From Clostridiales bacterium (lineage in GTDB: Bacteria > Bacillota > Clostridia > Oscillospirales > Oscillospiraceae), in NCBI GenBank assembly GCA_029267755.1, contig JAJUHS010000004.1, positions 1 to 42,572 on the forward strand: 42,572 nt of DNA, read 5' to 3'. Positions within the stretch are counted from its first letter, which is position 1; each line of letters opens with the position of its first letter. Position numbers and translations under genes: made by a program. Positions 8,136 to 15,260 of the stretch are shown piece by piece. Under the pieces are notes generated by a model, which was given only the letters and a program-made list of their open reading frames with translations, was not told where the DNA came from and searched no databases.

Positions 8136-9965
8136 TCATATCATTAGTTCGCTGATAAGTTCTGTGTATCTTAGAGGGTCGTCAAGCGGCTGGTCTGCGA
8201 GGAGCAGAGCCTGGAAGTATAGAAGCTCGGCGTACTTTGCTGCCTTACCTCGGTCGGAATCAAAAGCCTTCTTAAGGGCCTTGAAGGAAGGATGAGATCC
8301 GTTTATTTCAAGGACACGCTCCGCCTTTATCTTGTCGTTGCCAGGGATAGAACTAAAGTACTTCTCCATCTCGAGCGTAATGTTTCCCCTGGCGGAAAGG
8401 CAGACCGGGTGGCTTTTCAGTTTGGTCGAAAGCTTTGCGGAGGCTATCTTTCCGCTTAGAGTTTCGGCGACAAAGGAAAGCAGATCCTTGTTTTCGGTTT
8501 CCTGCTGCTCCGTTTCCTTCTTTTCCTCATCGGACACTATCCCGGTATCGTCGGCGTTAATGGATTTAAGTTCCTTGCCTGAATATTCTCCGAGGATGTT
8601 CATTACAAACTCGTCCACGTCATCGGTAAGGTAGAGGATATCAAAGCCGCGGTCGCGCACAGCCTCGCCCTGGGGCATGGCCGCAAGCTTGGCGACGCTT
8701 TCGCCGATTGCATAATAGATGAACTTCTGCTCCTCCGGCATTGCGGACACATACTCGTCCAGAGTAAGAAGCTTCTCATCGGAGGCGTGCCTGAACATCA
8801 GAAGCTCGGCTAGCATATCCTTCTTCATTCCGTAATCGGCGACAGTGCCGTACTTGAGCTGGAGGCCGAAGCTTTTGTAGAACGCCTCATATTTTTCACG
8901 TTCGTCGGCAAGAAGCTTCTTCAACTCGGATTTAATTTTCTTTTCAAGATTTGATGCTATTACCTTAAGCTGGCGGTCGTGCTGGAGCATTTCGCGCGAG
9001 ATATTGAGGGACAGATCCTGGGAGTCGACGACGCCGCGCACAAAGCGGAAGCATTCGGGAAGGAGGGCGGCGCAGTTTTCCATTATCATTACTCCACCGG
9101 TATAAAGCTGAAGTCCTGCCGCATAATCGCGTGTGTAGTAATTGTAGGGCGCGTTTTTCGGGATATAGAGGAGGGCTTTATAGGATACGAGGCCCTCCGC
9201 GCTTACGAGTATCGCTTTTACGGGATCCTCGGGGTCAAAGTACTTGTCACGGTAGAATCTGTTAAGATCCTCGTCCGTGACCTCGCTGCGGGTTCTCTGC
9301 CAGATCGGCACCATGCTGTTTATAGTTTCTCCGTCCATTTTTATGGGATATCGTATAAAATCGGAATACTTTTTTATGATGCCCCTGATACGGAAGGAAT
9401 CGAGAAACTCGCTGTAATTTTCTGCTTCCGAATCCTCCTTGATGTGCATGATTATATCGGTTCCCACGCCGTCCTTTTCGGCCGGAGATACGGTATAGCC
9501 GTCGGCTCCCGAGGACTCCCATTTCGCCGCCGCGTCGGCTCCGAAGGCTTTCGAAACGACGGTAACCTTATCGCTGACCATGAAAGCGGAATAAAAGCCT
9601 ACGCCGAACTGGCCGATGATATCGATACCCTCGGCCTTATCCGAGTCAATATCCTTCTTAAAGCTGAACGAACCGCTTCTCGCGATGACTCCGAGATTGG
9701 ACTCAAGCTCCTCTGCCGTCATGCCGATGCCGTTATCGGAAACCGTAATAGTCCTCGCGTCCTTATCGAGGGTAATGTTAATTGCAAAATCGCTGCGGGA
9801 AAGTCCGACGCTGTCGTCGGTAAGAGAACGATAGCAGAGCTTATCCAGCGCGTCGCTCGCGTTGGATATGATTTCACGGAGAAAAATCTCTTTGTGCGTA
9901 TAGATCGAATTGACCATAAGGTCCATCAGCCGCTTTGATTCGGCTTTAAACTGCTTTTTTGCCAT
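8136..9965 (-). CDS. htpG: Molecular chaperone HtpG (bacterial Hsp90)
   Basis: This 609-residue protein is close to the usual HtpG length. The N-terminal ATPase domain shows LREIISNASDALDKL (with the catalytic Glu), DNGIGM and GQFGVGFYSAFMV. The middle domain includes SVVDSQDLSLNISRE-type residues (VVDSQDLSLNISREMLQ). The C-terminal dimerisation domain follows. HtpG is a cytosolic ATP-driven chaperone that remodels client proteins. ATG at 9965 is preceded by AACCTCC on the plus strand (GGAGGTT on the coding strand). The upstream alpha/beta hydrolase ends only two bases before this start, so the two genes form one transcript. Confidence 0.97.
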   Translation of the reverse strand: MAKKQFKAESKRLMDLMVNSIYTHKEIFLREIISNASDALDKLCYRSLTDDSVGLSRSDFAINITLDKDARTITVSDNGIGMTAEELESNLGVIARSGSFSFKKDIDSDKAEGIDIIGQFGVGFYSAFMVSDKVTVVSKAFGADAAAKWESSGADGYTVSPAEKDGVGTDIIMHIKEDSEAENYSEFLDSFRIRGIIKKYSDFIRYPIKMDGETINSMVPIWQRTRSEVTDEDLNRFYRDKYFDPEDPVKAILVSAEGLVSYKALLYIPKNAPYNYYTRDYAAGLQLYTGGVMIMENCAALLPECFRFVRGVVDSQDLSLNISREMLQHDRQLKVIASNLEKKIKSELKKLLADEREKYEAFYKSFGLQLKYGTVADYGMKKDMLAELLMFRHASDEKLLTLDEYVSAMPEEQKFIYYAIGESVAKLAAMPQGEAVRDRGFDILYLTDDVDEFVMNILGEYSGKELKSINADDTGIVSDEEKKETEQQETENKDLLSFVAETLSGKIASAKLSTKLKSHPVCLSARGNITLEMEKYFSSIPGNDKIKAERVLEINGSHPSFKALKKAFDSDRGKAAKYAELLYFQALLLADQPLDDPLRYTELISELMI

Positions 9966-9967
9966 TT

Positions 9968-10696
9968 TTATATAACCTCCTGTGCAGTTAAGAAATTCAA
10001 TACGGCTTTATTATAAAGCTCCGGATATTCCGAGTGAACAAAGTGACTTCCGCCGCTAAAGATAAGGAGCTCGGAGTTCTTTATGCAGCGGTGAAGGTAT
10101 TGAGTATGTTCCTTAAGGATCATGTCGTTTTCCCCGGCGGTAATCAGCGCCGGAAGAGATATGGAAGAGAGCTCCGCCTCTGTGAAATGCGGTTCGTTAA
10201 GCATAAGATCCCATATTTCCAGACGCTTTGCTGCGGCCGCGGAAAAAAGGGACTTCAGCTTCAAAAACCGCCGCGTGCGCTTCATTGACGCAAACTCATT
10301 AGGCGCTATGCCGGAGGGGTCAGAATTTGCGCCGGACAAAACGATGGAAGCAATTCGTCGAGGAGCCTTAAGAGCAAGATAAAGGGCGACGTTGCCTCCG
10401 TCCGAAAAGCCGAGTATATGCGCGCGGTCGATACCCAGCGAGTCGAGGACTTTGATATTATCGTCGGCAAATAGCGAAAGGGAAAGAGGCTGCGTCCCGT
10501 GCGTCGAACTGCCGTGGCCGCGGCTTTCAATAATTATGCATCGAAAATACCTTGAAAAATCGGGAACCTGTGCGCTGAAACAGGAGCAATCCTCTCCGTT
10601 GCCGTGCAGCAGCAAAAGCGGCGGACCCTTGCCGCGCTCAAAATAATGGATGTCGGCCGATCCTGAGCGAACGATACCCTGATTGTCAAATTCCGT
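9968..10696 (-). CDS. Alpha/beta hydrolase with a non-ATG start
   Basis: From 10696 this is a 242-residue serine hydrolase of unknown substrate. The triad can be placed: Ser98 in the elbow GFSDGG, an Asp in GENDMI and a His in GGSHFVHSE. The first strand and oxyanion loop read IHYFERGKGPPLLLLHGNGE. This stretch runs in frame upstream of the first conventional start (TTG at 10615), which would remove the first strand. Upstream of that TTG, no ATG, GTG or TTG exists in frame before a stop. The best initiation site is ACG at 10696, seven bases after GGGGAGG, or ATT at 10699. Either a rare start codon is used or an ATG has mutated to ACG. The stop codon lies two bases before htpG. The function beyond hydrolase is not recognised. 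Confidence 0.8.
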   Translation of the reverse strand, partial: TEFDNQGIVRSGSADIHYFERGKGPPLLLLHGNGEDCSCFSAQVPDFSRYFRCIIIESRGHGSSTHGTQPLSLSLFADDNIKVLDSLGIDRAHILGFSDGGNVALYLALKAPRRIASIVLSGANSDPSGIAPNEFASMKRTRRFLKLKSLFSAAAAKRLEIWDLMLNEPHFTEAELSSISLPALITAGENDMILKEHTQYLHRCIKNSELLIFSGGSHFVHSEYPELYNKAVLNFLTAQEVI

Positions 10697-10730
10697 AATG
10701 ATTCCTCCCCAAGCAAAGAGCGATTACCAG

Positions 10731-10770
10731 AATAATTGAGCGCCCGTCTCACATTGAAAAGAGAGGGCGC
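10731..10770 (-). terminator. Terminator of the holB-ricT operon
   Basis: On the minus strand, GCGCCCTCTC pairs with GAGACGGGCGC with one bulged base around a 10-nt loop and is followed by TCAATTATT. It lies 10 nt after the ricT stop codon and before the hydrolase gene. Confidence 0.65.
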
Positions 10771-10779
10771 ATGAATATC

Positions 10780-12030
10780 CTATGATACCTCCGGGGGCTT
10801 CGGCTTGCGGCGGCGTCTGTTGTTCCTGCCGCCGGCATTCTTTTTGCCTGTATTGCCCTCAGCCGAATTTTGAGCGCCCTGACTTTGAGCGTCGCCGGGT
10901 TCCCTTTTCTTCTTAATAAAGCGTTTATGGGGTTTTTTCTTTACTATCTTCTCGGAGTCGTTCTGAGCGTCAGCCCCAAGCTCGGAAATCGGTCTCGGAG
11001 CCTTGGAGTGGTGATTTGCAATGTTACGTTCCTGCCTCGGCTCGCTGACGGAACCGTTTTTTCCGTTCTCCGGCCTATCCGAAAAAGAGCTTTTTACCTG
11101 CTCCTGCTTATTGGCTGTGGCGTTTTTTGCATAATCCGGCTCGCGGTCCCTTCTGATAAAGGTGCTTGGGTAAGCGGGGGCGGAGAGCTCCGTTTCCTTG
11201 GGAACGGAGGATACGGTCTTGCCGATGTCGCAGAACGGCACGTCATGGATGCCCGCCGTGTCCCCTTCGTCAATCCGCACCTTGACATACTGGCGAAGCA
11301 AATTGACCTCGGTAACAGTTCCCTGCCCAAAAGGGGTAAGGATGGACGCTGAAACCTTCGGCGCGTTCTTTATAAGATCCTCATAAGCCTCCTGCTCGTA
11401 TTTCAGGCAGCACATAAGCCTGCCGCAGGTGCCCGATATTTTGGTCGGATTAAGCGACAGAGACTGTGTTTTTGCCATCTTTATCGAAACAGGGTGAAAG
11501 TCGTCAAGGAAGGAGCTGCAGCAGAACTGGCGCCCGCAGATGCCAAGACCGCCGAGCATTTTCGCGCCGTCGCGAACGCCGATTTGACGCAACTCAATGC
11601 GGGCGCGGAAAACGGATACGAGATCCTTTACAAGCTCTCTAAAGTCCACTCGTCCGTCCGAAGTGAAGAAAAACAGTATTTTGTTTCCTTCAAAGCTGTA
11701 TTCGACGTCCACAAGCTTCATATCAAGCTTGTGGGCCTCTATTTTTTCAAGGCAGATATCGAAGGCCTTAGCCTCTTTTTCGCGGTTTTGCGCCGCTATG
11801 CGTTTATCGTCTTCAGTTGCGATCCTTATTACCGGACGAAGCGGGGGAACTATCGCCGAATCGTCAACCTCGTGGTTCCCAGCGGTACACTCGCCGTATT
11901 CGAGGCCCTTTGAGGTTTCGACTATAACAAAGTCGCCGGGCTGTACGGAGAGACCGTTAGGAGCAAAGAAGTATACCTTGCCGGTATTTCTGAATCGTAT
12001 ATTTATTACTTCGGTCACCGTATTCCTCAT
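10780..12030 (-). CDS. ricT: PSP1-domain protein RicT (YaaT)
   Basis: The protein is 416 residues. The PSP1/YaaT core occupies about 1-280 and carries the family's paired cysteine motifs GLGICGRQFCCSSF and GTCGRLMCCLKYEQ. In B. subtilis RicT joins RicA and RicF in the Fe-S-containing Y-complex, which controls RNase Y processing and affects sporulation, competence and biofilm. The C-terminal 130 residues are Lys/Arg/Asn/Ser-rich and look disordered, ending in a strongly basic tail (RRRRKPKPPE) that may contact RNA. ATG at 12030 overlaps the holB stop codon (ATGA), so translation is coupled. The holB-yaaT order is the conserved one in Bacillota. Confidence 0.93.
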   Translation of the reverse strand: MRNTVTEVINIRFRNTGKVYFFAPNGLSVQPGDFVIVETSKGLEYGECTAGNHEVDDSAIVPPLRPVIRIATEDDKRIAAQNREKEAKAFDICLEKIEAHKLDMKLVDVEYSFEGNKILFFFTSDGRVDFRELVKDLVSVFRARIELRQIGVRDGAKMLGGLGICGRQFCCSSFLDDFHPVSIKMAKTQSLSLNPTKISGTCGRLMCCLKYEQEAYEDLIKNAPKVSASILTPFGQGTVTEVNLLRQYVKVRIDEGDTAGIHDVPFCDIGKTVSSVPKETELSAPAYPSTFIRRDREPDYAKNATANKQEQVKSSFSDRPENGKNGSVSEPRQERNIANHHSKAPRPISELGADAQNDSEKIVKKKPHKRFIKKKREPGDAQSQGAQNSAEGNTGKKNAGGRNNRRRRKPKPPEVS

Positions 12031-12839
12031 TTCAAAATCGTGTTGCAGCCGACGGCAAAGGCCCCGGCTATAAAACCCGTACCGACGTTGGCTTCCGCCA
12101 TTTCAAGAAGCCGGCCGATAAGGTCTGTGACGGCAAAAAAATGCCGCCTATATGCTTCTTCGTGCCGGAGCTCGCGGACGAAGGCGTCACGAAGCCCGGT
12201 CAGAAAAAGAATGATGTCATTGCGCTCCAGCTTTTCAAGATTTGCCGCAAAGGCGGCTATGCCAAGAGGGTCGCCATGCCTGAAAATTCTGATAAAATCC
12301 TCGACGGCGCCGTTTTCTGCCGCAACAGCAGGCTCGGCGCTCAAAAAGAGCTCGACGCAGCGTGACCTGAGAGTTTCAAGAAAGCTGCCTGGGTTTTCGG
12401 CGAGGATTATAAACGCGACGTATCCGGGCGGCTCCTCGAGCACTTTGAGAGCCGCGTTCTGACACGGGGGAGACAAAAAATCGCCGTCGGGAATTATATA
12501 AACTTTTTTATCCGCCTCGTTAGGGATGACCGACGCGTCCCGCACCATGCTGCGTATAATATCAATGCCGTAATAGCGCTTGTCCTTTTCACGAAGAACG
12601 AGTTTGATGTCCGGGTGGATAAGACGCTCGGCTTTGCGGCAGTCCCTGCAACGGGTACAGGGCCTTTCGCCTTCCATGTCGGTGCAAACCATGGCAGAAG
12701 CGAGAATTTTCGCAAGGGCTAGTCGGCTTCCTTCGTCTTCGCCATAAATAATGTAAGCGTGGCTTAGCCCGCCTGCTGCGAAAGAAGAGGACAGACGCGA
12801 CTTCAAGGCCGCATTTCCAGAAAGCCCGGGAAAATTCAT
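12027..12839 (-). CDS. holB: DNA polymerase III delta' subunit
   Basis: This 270-residue clamp-loader delta' subunit is somewhat shorter than many homologues. Family marks are the opening GNAALKSRL..GGLSHAYIIYG, the zinc-binding stretch CTDMEGERPCTRCRDC with HPDIK, the DGDFLSPPCQNAALKVLEEPPG helix that matches the RFC-box region, and the sensor NPGSFLETLRSRC. The P-loop position reads GEDEGSRL and lacks the GKT/S signature, as expected for a delta' subunit that does not hydrolyse ATP. It is the first gene of a two-gene operon with ricT, starting at ATG 12839 after AGGAGGTACGCC. Confidence 0.92.
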   Translation of the reverse strand: MNFPGLSGNAALKSRLSSSFAAGGLSHAYIIYGEDEGSRLALAKILASAMVCTDMEGERPCTRCRDCRKAERLIHPDIKLVLREKDKRYYGIDIIRSMVRDASVIPNEADKKVYIIPDGDFLSPPCQNAALKVLEEPPGYVAFIILAENPGSFLETLRSRCVELFLSAEPAVAAENGAVEDFIRIFRHGDPLGIAAFAANLEKLERNDIILFLTGLRDAFVRELRHEEAYRRHFFAVTDLIGRLLEMAEANVGTGFIAGAFAVGCNTILK

Positions 12840-12875
12840 GGCGTACCTCCTGCTGGGATTTAAGACCTAAGATAA

Positions 12876-12884
12876 ATTATATCA
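12876..12884 (-). promoter_or_regulatory. Putative extended -10 promoter of holB
   Basis: The minus strand reads TGATATAAT, an extended -10 element (TGnTATAAT), about 40 bp before the holB start. No good -35 box accompanies it, which is typical for this class. Confidence 0.5.
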
Positions 12885-12942
12885 CAACCAATATTCTTTT
12901 GCTATTATATTTTTTGCAAACGCGCAACATTGATAATAGTTA

Positions 12943-12971
12943 TTGATTATTTTTCGGATAAGCTATATATT
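12943..12971 (+). promoter_or_regulatory. Putative promoter of the E2/CAT-fold gene
   Basis: TTGATT (12943-12948), a 17-bp spacer and TATATT (12966-12971). The start point near 12978 lies just before the ribosome site AGAGGGGTG, so the gene must begin downstream (TTG 12993). Confidence 0.55.
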
Positions 12972-12992
12972 TATATGGAGAGGGGTGTCGAT

Positions 12993-13874
12993 TTGAAACA
13001 AGAAACTCGTAAAATAAGGTTCGGAGACAGAAAGGAAGGGCGCCGGCTTCGGACGCTCGATGCAGTCTACTCCTTTACGCCGTTTATAATGAAGACAAGG
13101 GGGGACGCTTCGAATTATTTCAGCGCTTCCTTTGACCTGGCGGCTGCGGAGAAGTATATACGCGTAAAGCGTGAAAGCGGCCTGAAGGGTTTCGGACTGC
13201 TTCATATAATTATAGCAAGCTTTGTACGGACCGCTTCGCAGTATCCGGCCATAAACCGCTTTGTGGCTGGAAAAAGAATCTACGCGAGGAACAATATAGA
13301 AGTGGTCATGACAATAAAGAAAAGGATGTCAAGCGAATCGGGAGAGGCGGAATTCAAGGTCAAATTCAGACCTTCTGATACCATAGACACGGTTTATGAA
13401 CGCGTAAATGAGGCCGTTGAGAAAATAAGGAACGAAGAGACGCCGGATACCGAAAGGGTGGCCGCAATTCTCGGGAAAATGCCACGCCCAATACTGAGCG
13501 CCGCGTTAGGCATTATCGGCTGGCTGGACTATCACGGCTGGCTGCCGATGTCGTTGCTGGACGCAAGCCCGTTTCACGGTTCCCTTGTGATTACGGATCT
13601 GGGTTCTCTAGGAATACCGCCCGTATACCACCATCTGTATAATTTCGGAAATGTGCCGATATTTATTGCCTTCGGCGCAAAGCGCAGGGCATATGAAATG
13701 GACTATGAGGGCAATGTTCAGGAAAAGAAGTACCTGGACTACAATGTGTCCACGGATGAACGCATCTGCGACGGATATTACTTCGCAATGGCCTTTAAAT
13801 ATATGAATTACTGCCTGAGAAACCCCGATGTTCTTGACGAGCCGCCGGATAAGGTGATCGAGGATATAGACTGA
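12993..13874 (+). CDS. 2-oxo acid dehydrogenase E2 / chloramphenicol acetyltransferase-fold protein, altered active site
   Basis: The protein is 293 residues from TTG 12993, which follows AGAGGGGTG by six bases. The sequence matches the catalytic-domain fold of E2 acyltransferases and CAT: early FNYF-like segment ASNYFSASFDLAAAEKYI, central GLLHIIIASFVRTASQYPAINRF, the long VKFRPSDTIDTVYERVNEAV, then GSLVITDLGSLGIPP and a C-terminal DERICDGYYFAMAF. In active enzymes the last motif is DHRVVDG or HHAVCDG with a catalytic His. Here that His is Glu, while the structural Asp-Gly is kept. There is no lipoyl or peripheral-subunit domain and no E1/E3 genes nearby. It is either a non-acetylating scaffold/binding protein or uses another base. 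The function is unknown. Confidence 0.78.
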   Translation: MKQETRKIRFGDRKEGRRLRTLDAVYSFTPFIMKTRGDASNYFSASFDLAAAEKYIRVKRESGLKGFGLLHIIIASFVRTASQYPAINRFVAGKRIYARNNIEVVMTIKKRMSSESGEAEFKVKFRPSDTIDTVYERVNEAVEKIRNEETPDTERVAAILGKMPRPILSAALGIIGWLDYHGWLPMSLLDASPFHGSLVITDLGSLGIPPVYHHLYNFGNVPIFIAFGAKRRAYEMDYEGNVQEKKYLDYNVSTDERICDGYYFAMAFKYMNYCLRNPDVLDEPPDKVIEDID

Positions 13875-13888
13875 TTCGCTTTCCGCCC

Positions 13889-14650
13889 TTACCCGATTGA
13901 AAAAAATCTTTTTCCATTATCCATTGTGACTGAAGCAATATGCTCAGATGTCGTGCCGCGAATTTCGGCTATGCGGTCCGCGATGTATTTTAGGTTTCCG
14001 GAGTCATTACGCTTTCCGCGGAGCGGAACGGGTGCGAGATAGGGGCAGTCTGTTTCTATCATAAGCCTATCCTCGGGTACATAGGCGACGACATCCGGGG
14101 CTTTTTTTGCGTTCTTAAAGGTTACGGCGCCGGTAAAGGATAGATACCAGCCGAGCTTTATAAGCTCCTTAGCCATTTCAAGGCTGCCCGAATAGCAATG
14201 GAAAACTCCCCGCACTTGCGGAAAGTCCCTGACTATCTTCATGCTGTCATCGTGTGCGTCGCGGTCGTGCACGATGACCGGCAAACCGAGTTCTCCCGCC
14301 AGCTGCATCTGAAGCCTGAAAGCTTCTTTCTGAACCTCGCGTGGGGAATAATTATAAAAATAGTCCAGGCCTATCTCCCCGATTGCCACTACCTTGTTAC
14401 GGGAGGCGAGCGACCGTATTTCCGAAAGTGAAGCCTCAGTCAAAGAAGAGGCATCATGAGGGTGAATACCGACGGCGGCATAAATAAACGGGTACTTTTC
14501 CGCGAAGGATACGGACATCCTTGACGACCGGATGTCGCTTGAGGCGTTGACGACAAGCGAAACGCCCTTTTCGCCCAGCGAAGCGATAACTTCTTCGCGG
14601 TCGGCTTCAAAAGCCTCGTCGTCGTAGTGTGCGTGGGTATCAAAGTACAT
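13889..14650 (-). CDS. tatD: TatD-family metal-dependent deoxyribonuclease
   Basis: From ATG 14650 the protein has 253 residues; it opens MYFDTHAHYDDE, the normal family N-terminus, and GGTGG sits five bases upstream. An in-frame GTG at 14659 is part of that ribosome site. Metal ligands are visible: DTHAH, the Glu in EIGLDYFYN, His in VIVHDRDAH, His in FHCYSG and Asp in IETDCPYLAP. TatD proteins are 3'-5' exonucleases or DNases with a TIM-barrel fold, implicated in DNA repair. It converges with the E2/CAT-like gene with only 14 nt between the stop codons and no terminator. Confidence 0.93.
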   Translation of the reverse strand: MYFDTHAHYDDEAFEADREEVIASLGEKGVSLVVNASSDIRSSRMSVSFAEKYPFIYAAVGIHPHDASSLTEASLSEIRSLASRNKVVAIGEIGLDYFYNYSPREVQKEAFRLQMQLAGELGLPVIVHDRDAHDDSMKIVRDFPQVRGVFHCYSGSLEMAKELIKLGWYLSFTGAVTFKNAKKAPDVVAYVPEDRLMIETDCPYLAPVPLRGKRNDSGNLKYIADRIAEIRGTTSEHIASVTMDNGKRFFSIG

Positions 14651-14771
14651 TTTATCCACCAGATCCTAATTTTAAAAAAATACTTGAATTTACTTACCGC
14701 ATATGATATCATGCTTTTTGCTAAATGACAAGCTGGCGGTTTGGGATTTAACCGCAATTATAAATAAGACA

Positions 14772-14790
14772 GCCGCTTTAATGCGGTTTT
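14772..14790 (+). other. Small hairpin in the secG leader
   Basis: CCGC-TTTAAT-GCGG followed by TTTT lies just before the secG ribosome site. The stem is only 4 bp. It might be a weak attenuator or incidental. Confidence 0.3.
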
Positions 14791-14806
14791 GAAAGGAATG
14801 TTCACA

Positions 14807-15034
14807 TTGCAGCTGGCCATTACAATATTGCAGCTTATCTGCGGCATTGCAATAATACTCATAGTTCTTCTTCAGTCAGGGAAAAAAGCCGGCCTTTCCG
14901 GGGCTATTGCCGGAGGCGTCGATACGTTTCTATCGAAGAATAAGGCAAAGACGCTTGACGCCCGCCTCGCAAGGATAACCAAGTGGGTGGCGCTTGTTTT
15001 CGTCGTGCTGACGCTTTTGCTGTGCATTATTTAA
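14807..15034 (+). CDS. secG: Preprotein translocase subunit SecG
   Basis: The protein is 75 residues from TTG 14807, nine bases after GAAAGGA; TTG 14789 and ATG 14798 are in-frame alternatives with worse spacing. The layout is that of SecG. An N-terminal membrane helix (ILQLICGIAIILIVLLQ) is followed by the conserved loop SGKKAGLSGAIAGG and the cytoplasmic FLSKNKAKTLDARLARIT, then a second membrane helix (WVALVFVVLTLLLCII). It is the small non-essential partner of the SecYEG channel that aids SecA-driven export. A hairpin terminator follows 22 nt after the stop. Confidence 0.92.
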   Translation: MQLAITILQLICGIAIILIVLLQSGKKAGLSGAIAGGVDTFLSKNKAKTLDARLARITKWVALVFVVLTLLLCII

Positions 15035-15056
15035 ATAATGTCATAATGTATGCTTT

Positions 15057-15081
15057 GGCCGCCGGAATTGGGCGGCCTTTT
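15057..15081 (+). terminator. secG terminator
   Basis: GGCCGCC pairs with GGCGGCC across a 7-nt loop and is followed by TTTTC. It is short but GC-rich. Confidence 0.75.
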
Positions 15082-15121
15082 CATGGCTTGAATACGGATA
15101 AAATACTTACAAAAATTTGTA

Positions 15122-15150
15122 TTGACATAGCCGCTTAACGGCTTTATTAT
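15122..15150 (+). promoter_or_regulatory. Near-consensus promoter in the secG-dnaI convergent gap
   Basis: TTGACA (15122-15127), exactly 17 bp, TATTAT (15145-15150). The spacer holds the inverted repeat AGCCG-N5-CGGCT (15129-15143), which could be an operator. It points into a region with no protein gene on this strand. Confidence 0.65.
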
Positions 15151-15156
15151 TGCAAT

Positions 15157-15260
15157 GTTAAAATCACGATTTTTTAGATAGTAGCCTGCAGTACACTGAG
15201 AGGTTTGTATATAGCTGAAAAGCAGACGCAAAAGGCGTCTGCTTTTCAGCTATATTTGGT
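15157..15260 (+). ncRNA. Candidate small RNA between secG and dnaI
   Basis: A transcript from the promoter at 15122 would start near 15157 and reach the 21-bp hairpin at 15209-15255, giving about 100 nt. No tmRNA, SRP RNA, RNase P or 6S pattern is recognised. An eight-codon ORF (15155-15181, start ATG, no ribosome site) overlaps its 5' end. The 3' part is complementary to the end of the dnaI message. The call rests only on promoter quality and hairpin placement. Confidence 0.4.
15209..15255. terminator. 21-bp perfect hairpin, probably a bidirectional terminator
   Basis: The arms 15209-15229 and 15235-15255 are perfect inverted repeats around a 5-nt loop. The GC core GCAGACGC/GCGTCTGC is flanked by AAAA and TTTT within the arms, so either strand yields a stem followed by a short U-run. 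The dnaI stop codon (15250-15252) lies inside it. Confidence 0.65.

Noticed and set aside
8979-9938. A 319-codon open frame on the plus strand inside htpG
   Set aside because: It is the complement of a highly conserved chaperone gene. The translation shows no domain and is rich in residues expected from antisense reading.
10534-10752. An open frame upstream of the alpha/beta hydrolase as an alternative N-terminus
   Set aside because: It is in a different frame from the hydrolase and crosses the ricT terminator. The in-frame extension to 10696 already supplies the missing first strand.
12930-12992. N-terminal extension of the E2/CAT-like gene to ATG 12930
   Set aside because: The predicted promoter (12943-12971) lies inside it, and the ribosome site fits TTG 12993.
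15035-15250. tmRNA, SRP RNA or 6S RNA in the gap after secG
   Set aside because: secG is often near ssrA in Bacillota, so this was checked. No tRNA-like end, tag frame or SRP Alu/S-domain core is present, and the gap is too short for tmRNA.
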